A stretch of DNA of 64,000 nucleotides, from assembly GCF_018729255.1 (NCBI RefSeq), contig NZ_CP076061.1, positions 124,001 through 188,000 of the forward strand, in the 5' to 3' direction. A model generated the notes under the pieces. That model searched no databases and was not told the DNA's origin. It saw nothing but the letters and a program-made list of their open reading frames with translations. The position numbers and the translations under genes were made by a program. Below are positions 39,828-48,646 of the stretch, in pieces. The stretch is from Cupriavidus sp. EM10 (lineage in GTDB: Bacteria; Pseudomonadota; Gammaproteobacteria; Burkholderiales; Burkholderiaceae). Each line of letters starts with the position of its first letter. Within the stretch, counting starts at the first letter, position 1.

Positions 39828-40505
39828 TCATGCTTCTTCCGACTCATCGAGCACGTAGCCCATGCCACGGCGCGTATGGATCAGCTTCTTCGGAAAGGGG
39901 TCGTCCACCTTGGCACGCAGCCGGCGTATCGAAACGTCCACCACGTTGGTATTGCTGTCGAAGTTCATGTCCCAGACCTGGGACGCGATCAGCGAGCGCG
40001 ACAGCACCTCGCCACGGCGCCGCGCCAGCAGTTGCAGCAGCGCGAATTCCTTCGATGTCAGGTCGATCTTCTGGCCGGCACGCGTGACGCGGCGGCGGAT
40101 CGTGTCGATCTGCAGGTCGGCCACTTCCATGAATTCGCTCTCGCGCAGCGGCCCCCGGCGCAGGATGGTGCGGATGCGCGCCACCAGCTCGGCAAACGCG
40201 AACGGCTTGACCATGTAGTCGTCGGCACCCAGCTCCAGGCCCTTGAGGCGATCCGACAGCTCGTCGCGGGCGGTCAGGCACAGCACCGGCGTGTCCTTGT
40301 CGCGCCGCAGTTCGCGCAGTACCTGCCAGCCGTCGATGCCGGGCAGCATGACGTCCAGGACGATCAGGTCGTAATGCTGCTCGCGCGCGTGGGACAGTCC
40401 GTCCACGCCATCGCGCGCCAGGTCGGCCACGAAGCCGGACTCCGTCAGCCCCTTCAGCAGGTAATCGCCAGCCTTCGGCTCGTCTTCCACAATCAGGATA
40501 CGCAT
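39828..40505 (-). CDS. OmpR-family metal response regulator (CopR/CusR/IrlR type)
   Basis: 225-aa regulator. Receiver domain with phospho-acceptor D51 in [11 protein letters not shown], acidic pair E7/D8 (VEDE), and Lys in [21 protein letters not shown] winged-helix DNA-binding domain ([37 protein letters not shown]) ends the protein. It is the first gene of the pair with the kinase, and is divergent from the copper gene set at 40719, with 213 bp between. CopR/CusR-type regulators bind inverted TGAC...GTCA motifs; one such motif occurs at 45353-45376. Confidence 0.92.
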   Translation of the reverse strand: MRILIVEDEPKAGDYLLKGLTESGFVADLARDGVDGLSHAREQHYDLIVLDVMLPGIDGWQVLRELRRDKDTPVLCLTARDELSDRLKGLELGADDYMVKPFAFAELVARIRTILRRGPLRESEFMEVADLQIDTIRRRVTRAGQKIDLTSKEFALLQLLARRRGEVLSRSLIASQVWDMNFDSNTNVVDVSIRRLRAKVDDPFPKKLIHTRRGMGYVLDESEEA

Positions 40506-40600
40506 GGTGATTCACTTCCGGGCCGGCCGAACGCCGGCGCCATCCTTTCCGGTTTATTGCAGAACCTAGACACTATCCGAGGTTAGACGCATTTTGCGGA

Positions 40601-40657
40601 ACATTGCAGGAATGTCATCGTGAATCGGCCAAATTTTGACGACAAACACAGTACAAT
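40601..40657. promoter_or_regulatory. Possible promoter and operator region of the copper genes
   Basis: ACATT-GCAGG-AATGT dyad at 40601-40615, TTGACG at 40636-40641 and a -10-like TACAAT at 40652-40657. The 10-bp gap between the last two is too short for a normal promoter, so only the -10 box may be real. The following GGCTGCC/GGCAGCC hairpin (40661-40681) is in the leader. Confidence 0.35.
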
Positions 40658-40718
40658 GCCGGCTGCCCTATTTCGGCAGCCTGTCCGCCCCTGACCCGGC
40701 AGGTCCAGTCAAATTCTG

Positions 40719-41231
40719 ATGAAACGTCTGTTCGCCCGCTTCCTGTTGTGTCTTGCCATGTTCGCGTTGCCCTTCCAGGGCGCTGCGGCGGCAGTCATGA
40801 TGGTTTGCAGCGTGGCGGAAGCGGTGGGCCTGTCGATGCCGGAACGCCATGCCGCCATCAAGGCGGAGGCCGAGGCCGAAGCGGTGATGGACCCGTCCGG
40901 GCAGATGAGCCAAATGAGCCAGACGGGCCAGATGGACCACGCGCACTGCCACCAGGCCGGCATGAGCGATACCGGCGACACGCCGGTCTGGCACGATGCC
41001 CAGCCTGCGGGCGGCATGTCCGACCAGCCGACCGATGCATCGCACCTCTCGCACCATGCCGCAGGCCACTGCAGCGCGTGCGGTGCCTGCGCAGCCAGCG
41101 CCATGCTGCTGCCTGAAATCCCCCTCGCGGCGTTGCAGCACCATCGCCACGCCCTGCCGCTGGCCACCCCGGCCAGCTTCGTCAGCCAACTCCCCCTGCC
41201 CGCCGACCGGCCGCCTGCCCGTCGCTGCTGA
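40719..41231 (+). CDS. Small Cys/His/Met-rich periplasmic protein of the copper cluster
   Basis: 170-aa exported protein, function unknown. Signal peptide MKRLFARFLLCLAMFALPFQGAAA. The mature part is rich in potential metal ligands: GQMSQMSQTGQMDHAHCHQ, LSHHAAGHCSACGACAAS and LQHHRHALP. The pattern resembles CzcI and DUF2946-type proteins that precede metal efflux or oxidase genes. It is the first gene downstream of the divergent two-component system. The start lacks a strong ribosome site, but the signal begins exactly here. Confidence 0.7.
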   Translation: MKRLFARFLLCLAMFALPFQGAAAAVMMVCSVAEAVGLSMPERHAAIKAEAEAEAVMDPSGQMSQMSQTGQMDHAHCHQAGMSDTGDTPVWHDAQPAGGMSDQPTDASHLSHHAAGHCSACGACAASAMLLPEIPLAALQHHRHALPLATPASFVSQLPLPADRPPARRC

Positions 41232-41367
41232 CACCCGAGGTGCGTCCATCGCACGCTCGTCTGCGCGCCTGAACCGGCGCTGATCCGCTCACGCCGATTC
41301 ACCACCGAATTCCGCTGCCGCACGCGCTGAAGCGTCGTGTGCGGCCGATCCGATCCAAGAGGTTTCC

Positions 41368-41709
41368 ATGCCCGCCGTGCGTACTTTCGCCGTGGTGGGG
41401 CTGCTGATCATGGTCCCGGCCCTGGCCGTGGCCCAGGCATCCGCGCCCGTTGCATCCCCGGCCAATCCGCCCGATCCCATGAACGCCGCCGCCCCGGTGC
41501 CGGCCCTGCCCGACATCGCGCCAATGGATGGCTATGTCCCTTACCAGAGCCCCAAGGTCTCGTCCTGGCGCCAGTCGAACGCCGACGTCACACCGGGGGC
41601 CAGGCCGACGGCGCACCCTGCCGCCGACCCGCATGCCGGCCATCACACGCAGCAGGCCGCGCCCGCGTCGCCCCCCGCTGCCGGCCACGCAGGCCATCAC
41701 GCGCACTGA
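41368..41709 (+). CDS. Small secreted His-rich protein of the copper cluster
   Basis: 113-aa protein. Signal peptide MPAVRTFAVVGLLIMVPALAVA. The mature protein is low in complexity, rich in Pro/Ala, and ends with repeated His clusters (PHAGHHTQ and GHAGHHAH). It probably binds copper in the periplasm. The start has AAGAGGT upstream. 12 bp separate it from the TolC-like gene. I do not recognise a named family. Confidence 0.65.
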   Translation: MPAVRTFAVVGLLIMVPALAVAQASAPVASPANPPDPMNAAAPVPALPDIAPMDGYVPYQSPKVSSWRQSNADVTPGARPTAHPAADPHAGHHTQQAAPASPPAAGHAGHHAH

Positions 41710-41721
41710 CGGAGCCAAGCC

Positions 41722-43119
41722 ATGATGCACACCTTGCTCCGACGCGCCGCCCTTCCACTGGCTGCTGCCCTGCTGGCCGGATGTGCCAGCTTTGCGCCCG
41801 ACGGCGGCTTCGGCCCCGTCGCCGATACTGCGCGCGACAGACTCGGCAAGGATGCCGTCTGGGCGCGCAGCGACGCCGACCGCAATGCGCTGCGCGACCG
41901 CACGCGCGAACTGCTGGCGCAGCCGCTCGATGCCGATGCCGCGATCCAGGTCGCGCTGCTCAATAACCCGGGGCTTCAGGCACAGTACGCCGACCTGGGC
42001 ATTGCCGAGGCCGACTATGTACAGGCCACGCGGCTGCCGAACCCCGGCTTCTCGTTCAGCCGCAAGAGTTCAGGCGACGAATTGAAGATCGACCGCGCCG
42101 TCACCATCGGCTTCATGAACCTGCTGGCGCTGCCGTTTGCCGCCCGCATCGAGGAAAGCCGCTTTGCCCAGACCCGGCTGGCCGTGGCCGATGCCACGCT
42201 GCGCCGGGCCGAAGCCACCCGGCGCGCGTGGGTGCAAGCCGTGGCCGCCGAACAGGCCGCCCGCTACGCCGACCAGGTACGGCGCGCCGCCGAAACCGGC
42301 GCGCTGTTCGCCCGCGATCTGGCCCGTGCCGGCAACGTCAGCGCGCTCGACCATGCGCGCGAACAGGCCTTCTATGCCGATGCCGCCGCGCAGCTTGCCC
42401 GCGCCCGCGAACGGGCGCTGTCGGCCCGCGAGCAGCTGACCCGCGAACTGGGCCTGTGGGGCGCCGATATCGGCTACACGCTGCCGGACCGCCTGCCCGA
42501 CCTGCCGGGGGCCCGGCCGGCGATGCAGAACCTGGAAGGCTATGCGGTATCGCAGCGCCTGGACCTGCAGGCCGGACGCCTGCAACTGGATAGCCTGTCG
42601 CGATCGCTCGGCCTGACGCGCGCCACGCGCTTCATCAGCGTGCTGGACGTCAGCTATCTCCACAACTCCGAAACCAGCCGCCCGCGCGAAACGGGCTACG
42701 GCATCGACATCGAAGTGCCGCTGTTCGACTGGGGCGGGGCGCGCGTGGCCCGCGCCGAAGCGGTCTACATGCAGGCGGCGGCCCGGCTGGCCGAACAGGC
42801 CATCAACGCGCGCTCCATGGTGCGCGAGACCTATGCCGGCTACCAGGCGCGCTATGACATCGCGCTGCACTACCGCGACGAAGTGGTGCCGCTGCGCAAG
42901 CGCATCGTCGACGAAAGCTTGCTGCGCTACAACGGCATGCTGGTCAGCGTGTTCGAACTGCTGACCGACGCACGCGAGCAGGTCAATGCGGTGAACGGCT
43001 ACCTGGACGCCCAACGCGACTTCTGGCTGGCCGATGCCGACCTGCGCGGCGCGCTGGGCGGCCGGCTGCCGGCCTCTTCCACCATCACCGGTTCGGCGAC
43101 CCCGCCACAAGGACAATGA
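41722..43119 (+). CDS. TolC-family outer-membrane lipoprotein of the copper cluster
   Basis: 465-aa outer-membrane channel-like protein. The lipobox is LLAGC at about residue 20. The two TolC repeats are visible as DAAIQVALLNNPGLQAQYADLG and a C-terminal LLRYNGMLVSVFELLTDAREQ. No RND pump or adaptor is encoded beside it. In similar clusters such a protein accompanies a multicopper oxidase, and its role in copper export is not settled. Its stop overlaps the oxidase start by 4 bp (ATGA), so the two are translationally coupled. Confidence 0.85.
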   Translation: MMHTLLRRAALPLAAALLAGCASFAPDGGFGPVADTARDRLGKDAVWARSDADRNALRDRTRELLAQPLDADAAIQVALLNNPGLQAQYADLGIAEADYVQATRLPNPGFSFSRKSSGDELKIDRAVTIGFMNLLALPFAARIEESRFAQTRLAVADATLRRAEATRRAWVQAVAAEQAARYADQVRRAAETGALFARDLARAGNVSALDHAREQAFYADAAAQLARARERALSAREQLTRELGLWGADIGYTLPDRLPDLPGARPAMQNLEGYAVSQRLDLQAGRLQLDSLSRSLGLTRATRFISVLDVSYLHNSETSRPRETGYGIDIEVPLFDWGGARVARAEAVYMQAAARLAEQAINARSMVRETYAGYQARYDIALHYRDEVVPLRKRIVDESLLRYNGMLVSVFELLTDAREQVNAVNGYLDAQRDFWLADADLRGALGGRLPASSTITGSATPPQGQ

Positions 43120-44435
43120 CAATGGTTTCCCGACGCAATTTCCTGGGGCAATCGGCCGCCGCCATGCTGGGCACTGCGATGGTGTCGCGCGCCGGCGCGG
43201 CCGCCCTGCCCGAAGCGCCGCTGCAGGCCAGCGCCGCCACCCAGCCGCCGCTGCCGCCCGCCAGCGGGCGCCCCTACCAGCCCGTGGTCACGCTCAACGG
43301 CTGGACGCTGCCCTGGCGCATGCGCAACGGCTGGAAGGAATTCCACCTCGTGGCCGAGCCGGTCGAGCGCGAGATGGCGCCCGGCATGACGTCCCACCTG
43401 TGGGGCTACAACGGCCAGAGCCCGGGGCCGACCATCGAATGCGTGGAAGGCGACCGCGTGCGCATCTTCGTCACCAACAAGCTGCCGGAGCACACCACGG
43501 TGCACTGGCACGGCGTCATCCTGCCGGCCGGCATGGATGGCGTGGGCGGCCTGTCGCAGCCGCATATCCCGCCCGGCAAGACGTTCGTGTACGAGTTCGA
43601 GATGCGCCATGCGGGCACCTTCATGTATCACCCGCATTCCGACGAGATGGTGCAGATGGCCATGGGGATGATGGGCTTTATCGTCGTGCATCCGCGCGAT
43701 GCCGCCGCCCGGCGCGTGGACCGCGACTTCGTGTTCCTGATCGCCGCGTACGACATCGACCCCGGCTCCTACACGCCGCGCGTGGCCGAGATGACCGATT
43801 TCAACATGTGGACGTGGAACAGCCGCGTGTTTCCCGGCATCGACGTGCTGCCCGTGCGCCTGGGCGACCGGGTACGCATCCGCATGGGCAACCTGACCAT
43901 GACCAATCACCCGATCCACCTGCACGGCCACCGCTTCGAGGTGACTGGCACGGACGGCGGATGGGTGCCGCCCTCGGCGCGCTGGCCCGAGGTGACCACC
44001 GATGTCGCGGTGGGCCAGATGCGCGCCATCGAGTTCGTGGCGGACAACCCCGGCGACTGGGCCTTCCACTGCCACAAGTCGCACCACACGATGAACGCCA
44101 TGGGTCACAACCTGCCCACGATGATCGGCGTGCAGCAGAAAGACCTGGCCAGCCGCATGAACGCGCTGGTGCCCGACTACATGCCGATGGGCCAGGCGGG
44201 CATGGCCGACATGGGCAGCATGGAGATGCCGCTGCCCGAGAACACGCTGCCGATGATGAGCGGCCAGGGCCCGTTCGGCCCCATCGAGATGGGCGGCATG
44301 TTTACCACGCTCAAGGTGCGCGCCGGCATGGCCGCGAACGACTACCGCAACCCGGGCTGGTATCGGCATCCGAAGGGCACCGTGGCCTTCGAGTACACCG
44401 AACCGGTACCGGCCGCACCGCGCCGCAAGCCGTGA
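43116..44435 (+). CDS. Multicopper oxidase, Tat-exported, copper tolerance
   Basis: 439-aa periplasmic oxidase, likely oxidising Cu+ to Cu2+. The Tat signal is SRRNFLGQSAAAMLG. The four copper-binding segments are HWHG (type 2/3), HPHSDE, NHPIHLHGH and AFHCHKSHHTMNAMGH, whose Cys-His-Met set forms the type 1 site. A Met-rich C-terminal stretch (MPMGQAGMADMGSMEMPL) may hold cuprous ion, as in CueO or CopA. Shorter than CopA (about 600 aa). The start could be 43116 or the second Met at 43122. Operon partner of the TolC-like and CusF-like genes. Confidence 0.88.
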   Translation: MTMVSRRNFLGQSAAAMLGTAMVSRAGAAALPEAPLQASAATQPPLPPASGRPYQPVVTLNGWTLPWRMRNGWKEFHLVAEPVEREMAPGMTSHLWGYNGQSPGPTIECVEGDRVRIFVTNKLPEHTTVHWHGVILPAGMDGVGGLSQPHIPPGKTFVYEFEMRHAGTFMYHPHSDEMVQMAMGMMGFIVVHPRDAAARRVDRDFVFLIAAYDIDPGSYTPRVAEMTDFNMWTWNSRVFPGIDVLPVRLGDRVRIRMGNLTMTNHPIHLHGHRFEVTGTDGGWVPPSARWPEVTTDVAVGQMRAIEFVADNPGDWAFHCHKSHHTMNAMGHNLPTMIGVQQKDLASRMNALVPDYMPMGQAGMADMGSMEMPLPENTLPMMSGQGPFGPIEMGGMFTTLKVRAGMAANDYRNPGWYRHPKGTVAFEYTEPVPAAPRRKP

Positions 44436-44468
44436 CGGCCCCCTTGATCGAACTCCAGAAAGACAGAC

Positions 44469-44804
44469 ATGAAACAGAAGATGGTAACGCTGGCGCTGCT
44501 GGCATGGACCGCCGCAACCTCGCCCGCGCTGATGGCGGCCTCGCCCGAGCCCGACATGGCAAGCGCCACGGCGCAGGTGCCGCTACCCGAAGTGGAAGGG
44601 GAAATTCGCAAGGTTGATGCCCTGGCGGGCAAGCTGACCATTCGTCACGGGCCGATCGGCAACCTGGACATGGGTGCGATGACCATGATCTTTCGGGTGA
44701 AGGACCCGGCAATGCTGACGCAGGTGCAGGCGGGCGACAAGGTGCAGTTCACCGTCGACCGCATCGACGGGCTGCTGACGGTCACCTCGCTCGTCAAACA
44801 GTGA
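44469..44804 (+). CDS. CusF-like periplasmic copper-binding protein
   Basis: 111-aa exported protein. A signal peptide ends near PALMA. The OB-fold core holds EGEIRKVDALAGKLTIRHGP and GAMTMIFRVKD, the His and Met-x-Met ligands of CusF. CusF carries Cu+/Ag+ to the CusCBA pump. Here no cusCBA is present; the likely partner is the multicopper oxidase encoded 33 bp upstream. Last gene of the set. Confidence 0.85.
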   Translation: MKQKMVTLALLAWTAATSPALMAASPEPDMASATAQVPLPEVEGEIRKVDALAGKLTIRHGPIGNLDMGAMTMIFRVKDPAMLTQVQAGDKVQFTVDRIDGLLTVTSLVKQ

Positions 44805-44849
44805 CCTGACGATTGTGCAGGAACAGGCGCGCGGCGCGCGCCGGGGGCC

Positions 44850-45185
44850 TTACGCGCCCTGGTCGACGCGGAAGAAGTCGATCGATTGCCCGGCGTTGAC
44901 GGCGCGCTGCAGCCAGTCGGGGTATTCGCCGTTGCCGTCCCAGCTCTGACCCATCGCGTTGCGATACAACACGCGCGGCGCGGCATGGGTGGCAACTGGC
45001 GTTTCGGCCTGCTGGGCGGACGGCGCCGTATCGGCGGTGTCAGCGGCGGTGTCAGCGGCGGTGTCGCTGTCGGCATCGGCAAAGCAGCCTGCTTCGACGA
45101 GATGGTCGAACGTCAGGCCATGGTGATCCATCTGCTCGCGGACCCATGCCACCGCGGCTTGTTTGGCTGCATCAGACTCGGACAT
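44850..45185 (-). CDS. H-NS-family DNA-binding protein
   Basis: 111-aa nucleoid protein with the H-NS C-terminal motif near residues 75-108: YRNAMGQSWDGNGEYPDWLQ. This differs from the usual W-(S/T)-G-(R/K)-G-R-x-P by having Asn and Glu in place of basic residues. Residues ~37-52 are an acidic DTAADTAADTADTA repeat, encoded by 12-bp repeats at about 45036-45066. The N-terminus is short for an H-NS oligomerisation domain. It may be an atypical or truncated H-NS, possibly a modulator. Weak ribosome site; alone on the minus strand. Confidence 0.75.
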   Translation of the reverse strand: MSESDAAKQAAVAWVREQMDHHGLTFDHLVEAGCFADADSDTAADTAADTADTAPSAQQAETPVATHAAPRVLYRNAMGQSWDGNGEYPDWLQRAVNAGQSIDFFRVDQGA

Positions 45186-45352
45186 GACTTTTGGTGCGCG
45201 CCCGCCACGTAGCGGGCGGGCCGGGGAATTCGATTGGGGGGAGGCGGTCCGCGCAGGAAATCCGGCGGACCAGCACAGATTCTACAGGGTGTTGGGACAG
45301 CGCCCCCGGAATCCGTCGAGTTGCCGCCGCAATGTTGCATCGGGCATCGGCA

Positions 45353-45376
45353 ACGCATGACGAACATGTCATGCGT
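45353..45376. promoter_or_regulatory. Palindromic site upstream of the DGA-repeat gene
   Basis: ACGCATGAC-GAACAT-GTCATGCGT, perfect 9-bp arms. The inner TGAC-N6-GTCA has the geometry of CusR/CopR-type boxes. It lies 108 bp upstream of the start at 45484, where an activator could act. Confidence 0.5.
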
Positions 45377-45483
45377 GGGTCATGTTGGCGTGGCTGGCCC
45401 GCTCATAGACTGCAAGCCAAGGTCGCGTGACGACCGGTACCAACGACCAAGCCGCCTCCATCCTCGATTCCAAGGAGATCTCC

Positions 45484-45744
45484 ATGCTCAAGAAAGCCCT
45501 GCTCTACACCGCCCTCGCCACCACGCTGGCTGGCGCCGCCACGATGGTCACCGCCGCTCCGCGCAGCGTAGATCCCTACACTGACGGTGCACGTGTCACC
45601 AACCGTGACGGCCTGGTCGAACGTCTTGGCACGCGCGACGTGTACACCGATGGCGCGCGCGATGTGCGCGATGCCCGCAACCCGTTTGTCGACGGTGCAC
45701 ACGATGTGCGCGACCCACGCAACCCGTTCACCGACGGTGCGTGA
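45484..45744 (+). CDS. Small secreted protein with (Y/F)xDGA repeats
   Basis: 86-aa exported protein of unknown role. Signal peptide MLKKALLYTALATTLAGAAT ends near TAA. The mature 63 residues hold four repeats: DPYTDGA, DVYTDGA, NPFVDGA and NPFTDGA, linked by Arg/Asp-rich spacers such as RDVRDARN. It is related in design to the DPYSQGA protein at 20171. Start fixed by AAGGAG upstream at about 45471. A perfect palindrome lies 108 bp upstream, suggesting a regulated promoter. Proximity to metal genes suggests, but does not prove, a metal-stress role. Confidence 0.75.
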   Translation: MLKKALLYTALATTLAGAATMVTAAPRSVDPYTDGARVTNRDGLVERLGTRDVYTDGARDVRDARNPFVDGAHDVRDPRNPFTDGA

Positions 45745-45752
45745 TCCAGGCC

Positions 45753-45770
45753 ATGGCCCGCTCGGGCCAT
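45753..45770 (+). terminator. Possible terminator after the DGA-repeat gene
   Basis: ATGGCCC/GGGCCAT stem with a GCTC loop, 8 bases past the stop, then a second small hairpin GGGCTG-ATA-CAGCCC (45776-45790). No T-run. Convergent with the GGDEF-EAL gene. Confidence 0.45.
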
Positions 45771-45808
45771 CTCCGGGCTGATACAGCCCGCCCGCCGGGC
45801 GACGGCGC

Positions 45809-47875
45809 CTAGTGCACCGCCGCCTGGCTCATGAATTGCGCGGCCGGCACCGGCCTGCCAAGCAGATAGCCCTGCAAGGCATCGCACCCCAGGCCCGCCA
45901 GGAACGACTGCTGCGCCTCGGTCTCCACCCCTTCCGCCACCACCTGCAGATTCAGCGTACGGCCCAGCGCCACGATGGCCGATACGATCGCCGCATCCTC
46001 CGAATCCTCCGCCAGATCGCGCACGAAGCCGCGATCGATCTTCAACTCGCTGGCCGGAATCCGCTTCAGGTGCAACAGGCTTGAGTAACCTGTACCGAAG
46101 TCGTCGATGGCGATGCGCACACCCATCTCGTCCAGCCGCGTCATGATCGCGAGCGTTTCCTCCACGTCGCGCATGGCCGTGCTCTCCGTGATCTCGAGCG
46201 TCAGCCGGGCGGCCGGGATGCCGTGATGCGCCAGGGCATCGGACACCGTCTCGATCATTCCGCCATGGCAGAACTGCAGCGCAGACAGGTTCACCGCCAT
46301 CGACCATTCCACATGGCCACCGGCATGCCACGTGGCCAGCTGGCGGCAGGCCTCGTCCAGCACCCATTTGCCGATCTGCACGATGGCGCCGGTCTTCTCG
46401 GCCAGGCCGATGAACTGGTCGGGCATCAGCAGACCGTGCAGCGGATGATGCCATCGCAATAGCGCCTCGGCGCCTACCAGGCGGCTGTCGCTGGCCGCGA
46501 ACTTGGGCTGGTAGTGCAGTTCGAGCTGGCCGGTGCGCGTCACGCCGCGCAGGTCCTGGATCAGCGACTGCTGGACCCGCGCCTGATGATTCATCGATCC
46601 CTCGAAGAAGCAGTATGCGTTGCGGCCCGACGCCTTGGCGTGGTACATCGCGGCATCGGCGTTGGTCATCAACGTGTCCTGGTCGGCGCCGTCGGCGGGA
46701 AAGAGCGCAATGCCGATGCTGCCCGACACGTGCAGCGCATGGCCCGCCACGTTCACCGGCACGCGCAGCGCCTCGATCAGCTTTTCGGCCATCACGCCGG
46801 CGTCCGCCGGCTCTTCCACCCTGACCAGCACCACGAATTCATCGCCACCCACGCGCGAGATCGTGTCCTCCGATCGGGCAGACGCCCGCAGGCGGCTGGC
46901 GATCTCCACCAGCAGGCTGTCGCCCATCTGGTGGCCATAGGTGTCGTTGACGCCCTTGAAGCCGTCCAGGTCCACGAACAGCACCGCGAACGTGCCGGAC
47001 TGGCGCGTGGCCGCCTGGATGGCCTGCTGGAAGCGGTCTTCGAGCAGCACGCGGTTGGGCAGGTGGGTAAGCTTGTCGTGCAGGGCCAGGAACTCCAGCT
47101 CCTTGTTGGCCACGCCCAGCGCGTCGGCCAGCACGGCCGTCCGCATTTCCAGCCGCATGTCGAGCACCGACGTGATCAGCGCCACGGCCAGCACGCACAC
47201 CGTGACGACCAGGATCGGCAAGGCCAGCGCGCTGCTGTCCACGCCCGAGCGCGCGGCGCCGCAAACGCTGCCCAGCGGAAACCGTGCCGCCGCCATGCCC
47301 GTGTAGTGCATGGCCGAAATGGCGCCGCCCATGACAAGCGCCGCCCCCAGCCGCAGCTGGTGCACCCGCGGCATGCTGCGCCGAAGCCGGAAGGCGATCC
47401 ACAGCGCGGCGCCCGAGGCTGCCACGGCAATCACGATCGATAGCAAGAACAGCCACGGGTCGTAGTCGATGCCGGGCTGCATGCGCAAGGCTGCCATGCC
47501 CGTGTAGTGCATCGTGGAAACCGCCGCCCCCAGTGCCAGCGCCCCCAGCGCCAGACGCCTGCGAGGCAGGTATTCCTGGCTGACCAGGTGCAGCGCGAAG
47601 GCCGACGCCAGCACGGCGATCAGCAGCGATGCGCCGGTGATGCCAAGGTCGTAGCCGAGCGGAATCGGCAGGCTGAAGGCCAGCATGCCGATGAAATGCA
47701 TCGACCAGATGCCCAGCCCCATGGCCACGGCCCCGCCGGCCAGCCACATGCGCGCGTATCGGCCTCGGGCCGCGGTGGAAATGCGGCCGGCCATATCCAG
47801 CGCCGTATACGACGCCAGCACGGCAACCAGCACGGAAATCAGAACAAGGGATGCGTCGAAACGGGGCGACATCAT
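45809..47875 (-). CDS. MHYT-GGDEF-EAL membrane protein, cyclic-di-GMP turnover
   Basis: 688-aa signalling protein. The N-terminal MHYT sensor (residues ~1-240) has seven hydrophobic segments with repeats MHFIGM, MHYTGM and MHYTGM, thought to bind copper or sense a gas. A GGDEF domain with intact VGGDEFVV follows (near residue 350). The EAL domain has EALLRW and DDFGTGYSSLLHLKRI. Both catalytic motifs look intact, so it may make or degrade c-di-GMP. Start set at 47875, where the MHYT domain begins; an upstream TTG at 47962 adds 29 residues. Single gene. Confidence 0.88.
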   Translation of the reverse strand: MMSPRFDASLVLISVLVAVLASYTALDMAGRISTAARGRYARMWLAGGAVAMGLGIWSMHFIGMLAFSLPIPLGYDLGITGASLLIAVLASAFALHLVSQEYLPRRRLALGALALGAAVSTMHYTGMAALRMQPGIDYDPWLFLLSIVIAVAASGAALWIAFRLRRSMPRVHQLRLGAALVMGGAISAMHYTGMAAARFPLGSVCGAARSGVDSSALALPILVVTVCVLAVALITSVLDMRLEMRTAVLADALGVANKELEFLALHDKLTHLPNRVLLEDRFQQAIQAATRQSGTFAVLFVDLDGFKGVNDTYGHQMGDSLLVEIASRLRASARSEDTISRVGGDEFVVLVRVEEPADAGVMAEKLIEALRVPVNVAGHALHVSGSIGIALFPADGADQDTLMTNADAAMYHAKASGRNAYCFFEGSMNHQARVQQSLIQDLRGVTRTGQLELHYQPKFAASDSRLVGAEALLRWHHPLHGLLMPDQFIGLAEKTGAIVQIGKWVLDEACRQLATWHAGGHVEWSMAVNLSALQFCHGGMIETVSDALAHHGIPAARLTLEITESTAMRDVEETLAIMTRLDEMGVRIAIDDFGTGYSSLLHLKRIPASELKIDRGFVRDLAEDSEDAAIVSAIVALGRTLNLQVVAEGVETEAQQSFLAGLGCDALQGYLLGRPVPAAQFMSQAAVH

Positions 47876-48226
47876 GGCAGCGGGTGACGGGGAGGTGGCT
47901 TGCGGCAGGCTGCCATTCTGAAAGGTCAGGCGAACCAGGCGTGAAATTTCCGGCACCGCCAAGGGTTATCGGTCATTGCAGCCCAGACTGAAGCGGGATT
48001 GTGCATCAGGGCGCTTGCGACCGCAGCCTGCATCCCCGACAAATTTCGTACGTTTGCACGGTTGACAGCCCATCGGGGCCATGTAGCGGTCGTCCGACAA
48101 ATTCCTACAGTGCAATCAGCGCCCGCCGGAAAGGCTGGCCGACGGCGCGGAACTATTCTTGAGTCGTGATGAACGACAGACGCCGCCGCGTCACCACAGA
48201 CCGCGGCGCCAACGTGGGAGCGCATC
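47876..48226. other. Divergent intergenic region with a repeated promoter-like motif
   Basis: 351 bp between the divergent MHYT gene and the small lipoprotein. Two similar blocks on the plus strand, CCGACAAATTTCGTACG..TGCA at 48037-48059 and CCGACAAATTCCTACAGTGC at 48095-48114, are 58 bp apart. They may be a regulator site or tandem promoters of an alternative sigma factor. TTGACA at 48063-48068 has no matching -10 box. Confidence 0.4.
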
Positions 48227-48408
48227 ATGTGGAAGCAAATCACAGGCGTTATCGCCATCGGCGCGTGCTGCTGGGCCCTCTCGGGCTGCACGGCAACCGG
48301 CGCGGTGGCAGGCGGTGTGGTGGCCATGAGGCCACCAACGGCAGCACGGCCGGCACCATCGGCGGCGCCGTGGTGGGTGGCGTGATTGGCCACGAGCTTG
48401 GGAAGTAA
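48227..48408 (+). CDS. Glycine-zipper lipoprotein (one-base frameshift)
   Basis: 60-aa OsmB-like small lipoprotein when repaired. MWKQITGVIAIGACCWALSGC carries a lipobox. A glycine zipper follows: ATGAVAGGVV, then GTIGGAVVGGVIGHELGK. The frame breaks at 48322-48323; one extra G gives AGGVVGHEATNGSTAGT. Such proteins sit in the outer membrane and are often stress-induced. The upstream duplicated CCGACAAATT motif could control it. Confidence 0.7.
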
Positions 48409-48646
48409 GGAAATTACGATTTCCGCGGCCGGGATGGCGGGCAGGGTCATCCAGGTTTGCGCGGCATGGGCTCTTAGATGGGAAGACCATGCCGCCGCGC
48501 GCCGCGCCATGAGCATCGGCCTATTGTGTTTTTCAACGATGATTGGACGTTTTCATCGCTGAAAGGCATCGTGGCACACAACGGTGCAAGATCTTTACGG
48601 ATCGTCATGGCGCGGCAGCGGGAAACCTGCAAAAAGTGCAAAAACG
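48409..48646. other. Non-coding region behind the small lipoprotein
   Basis: About 240 bases before the shared terminator. I see no convincing gene or promoter pair on either strand. Confidence 0.4.
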
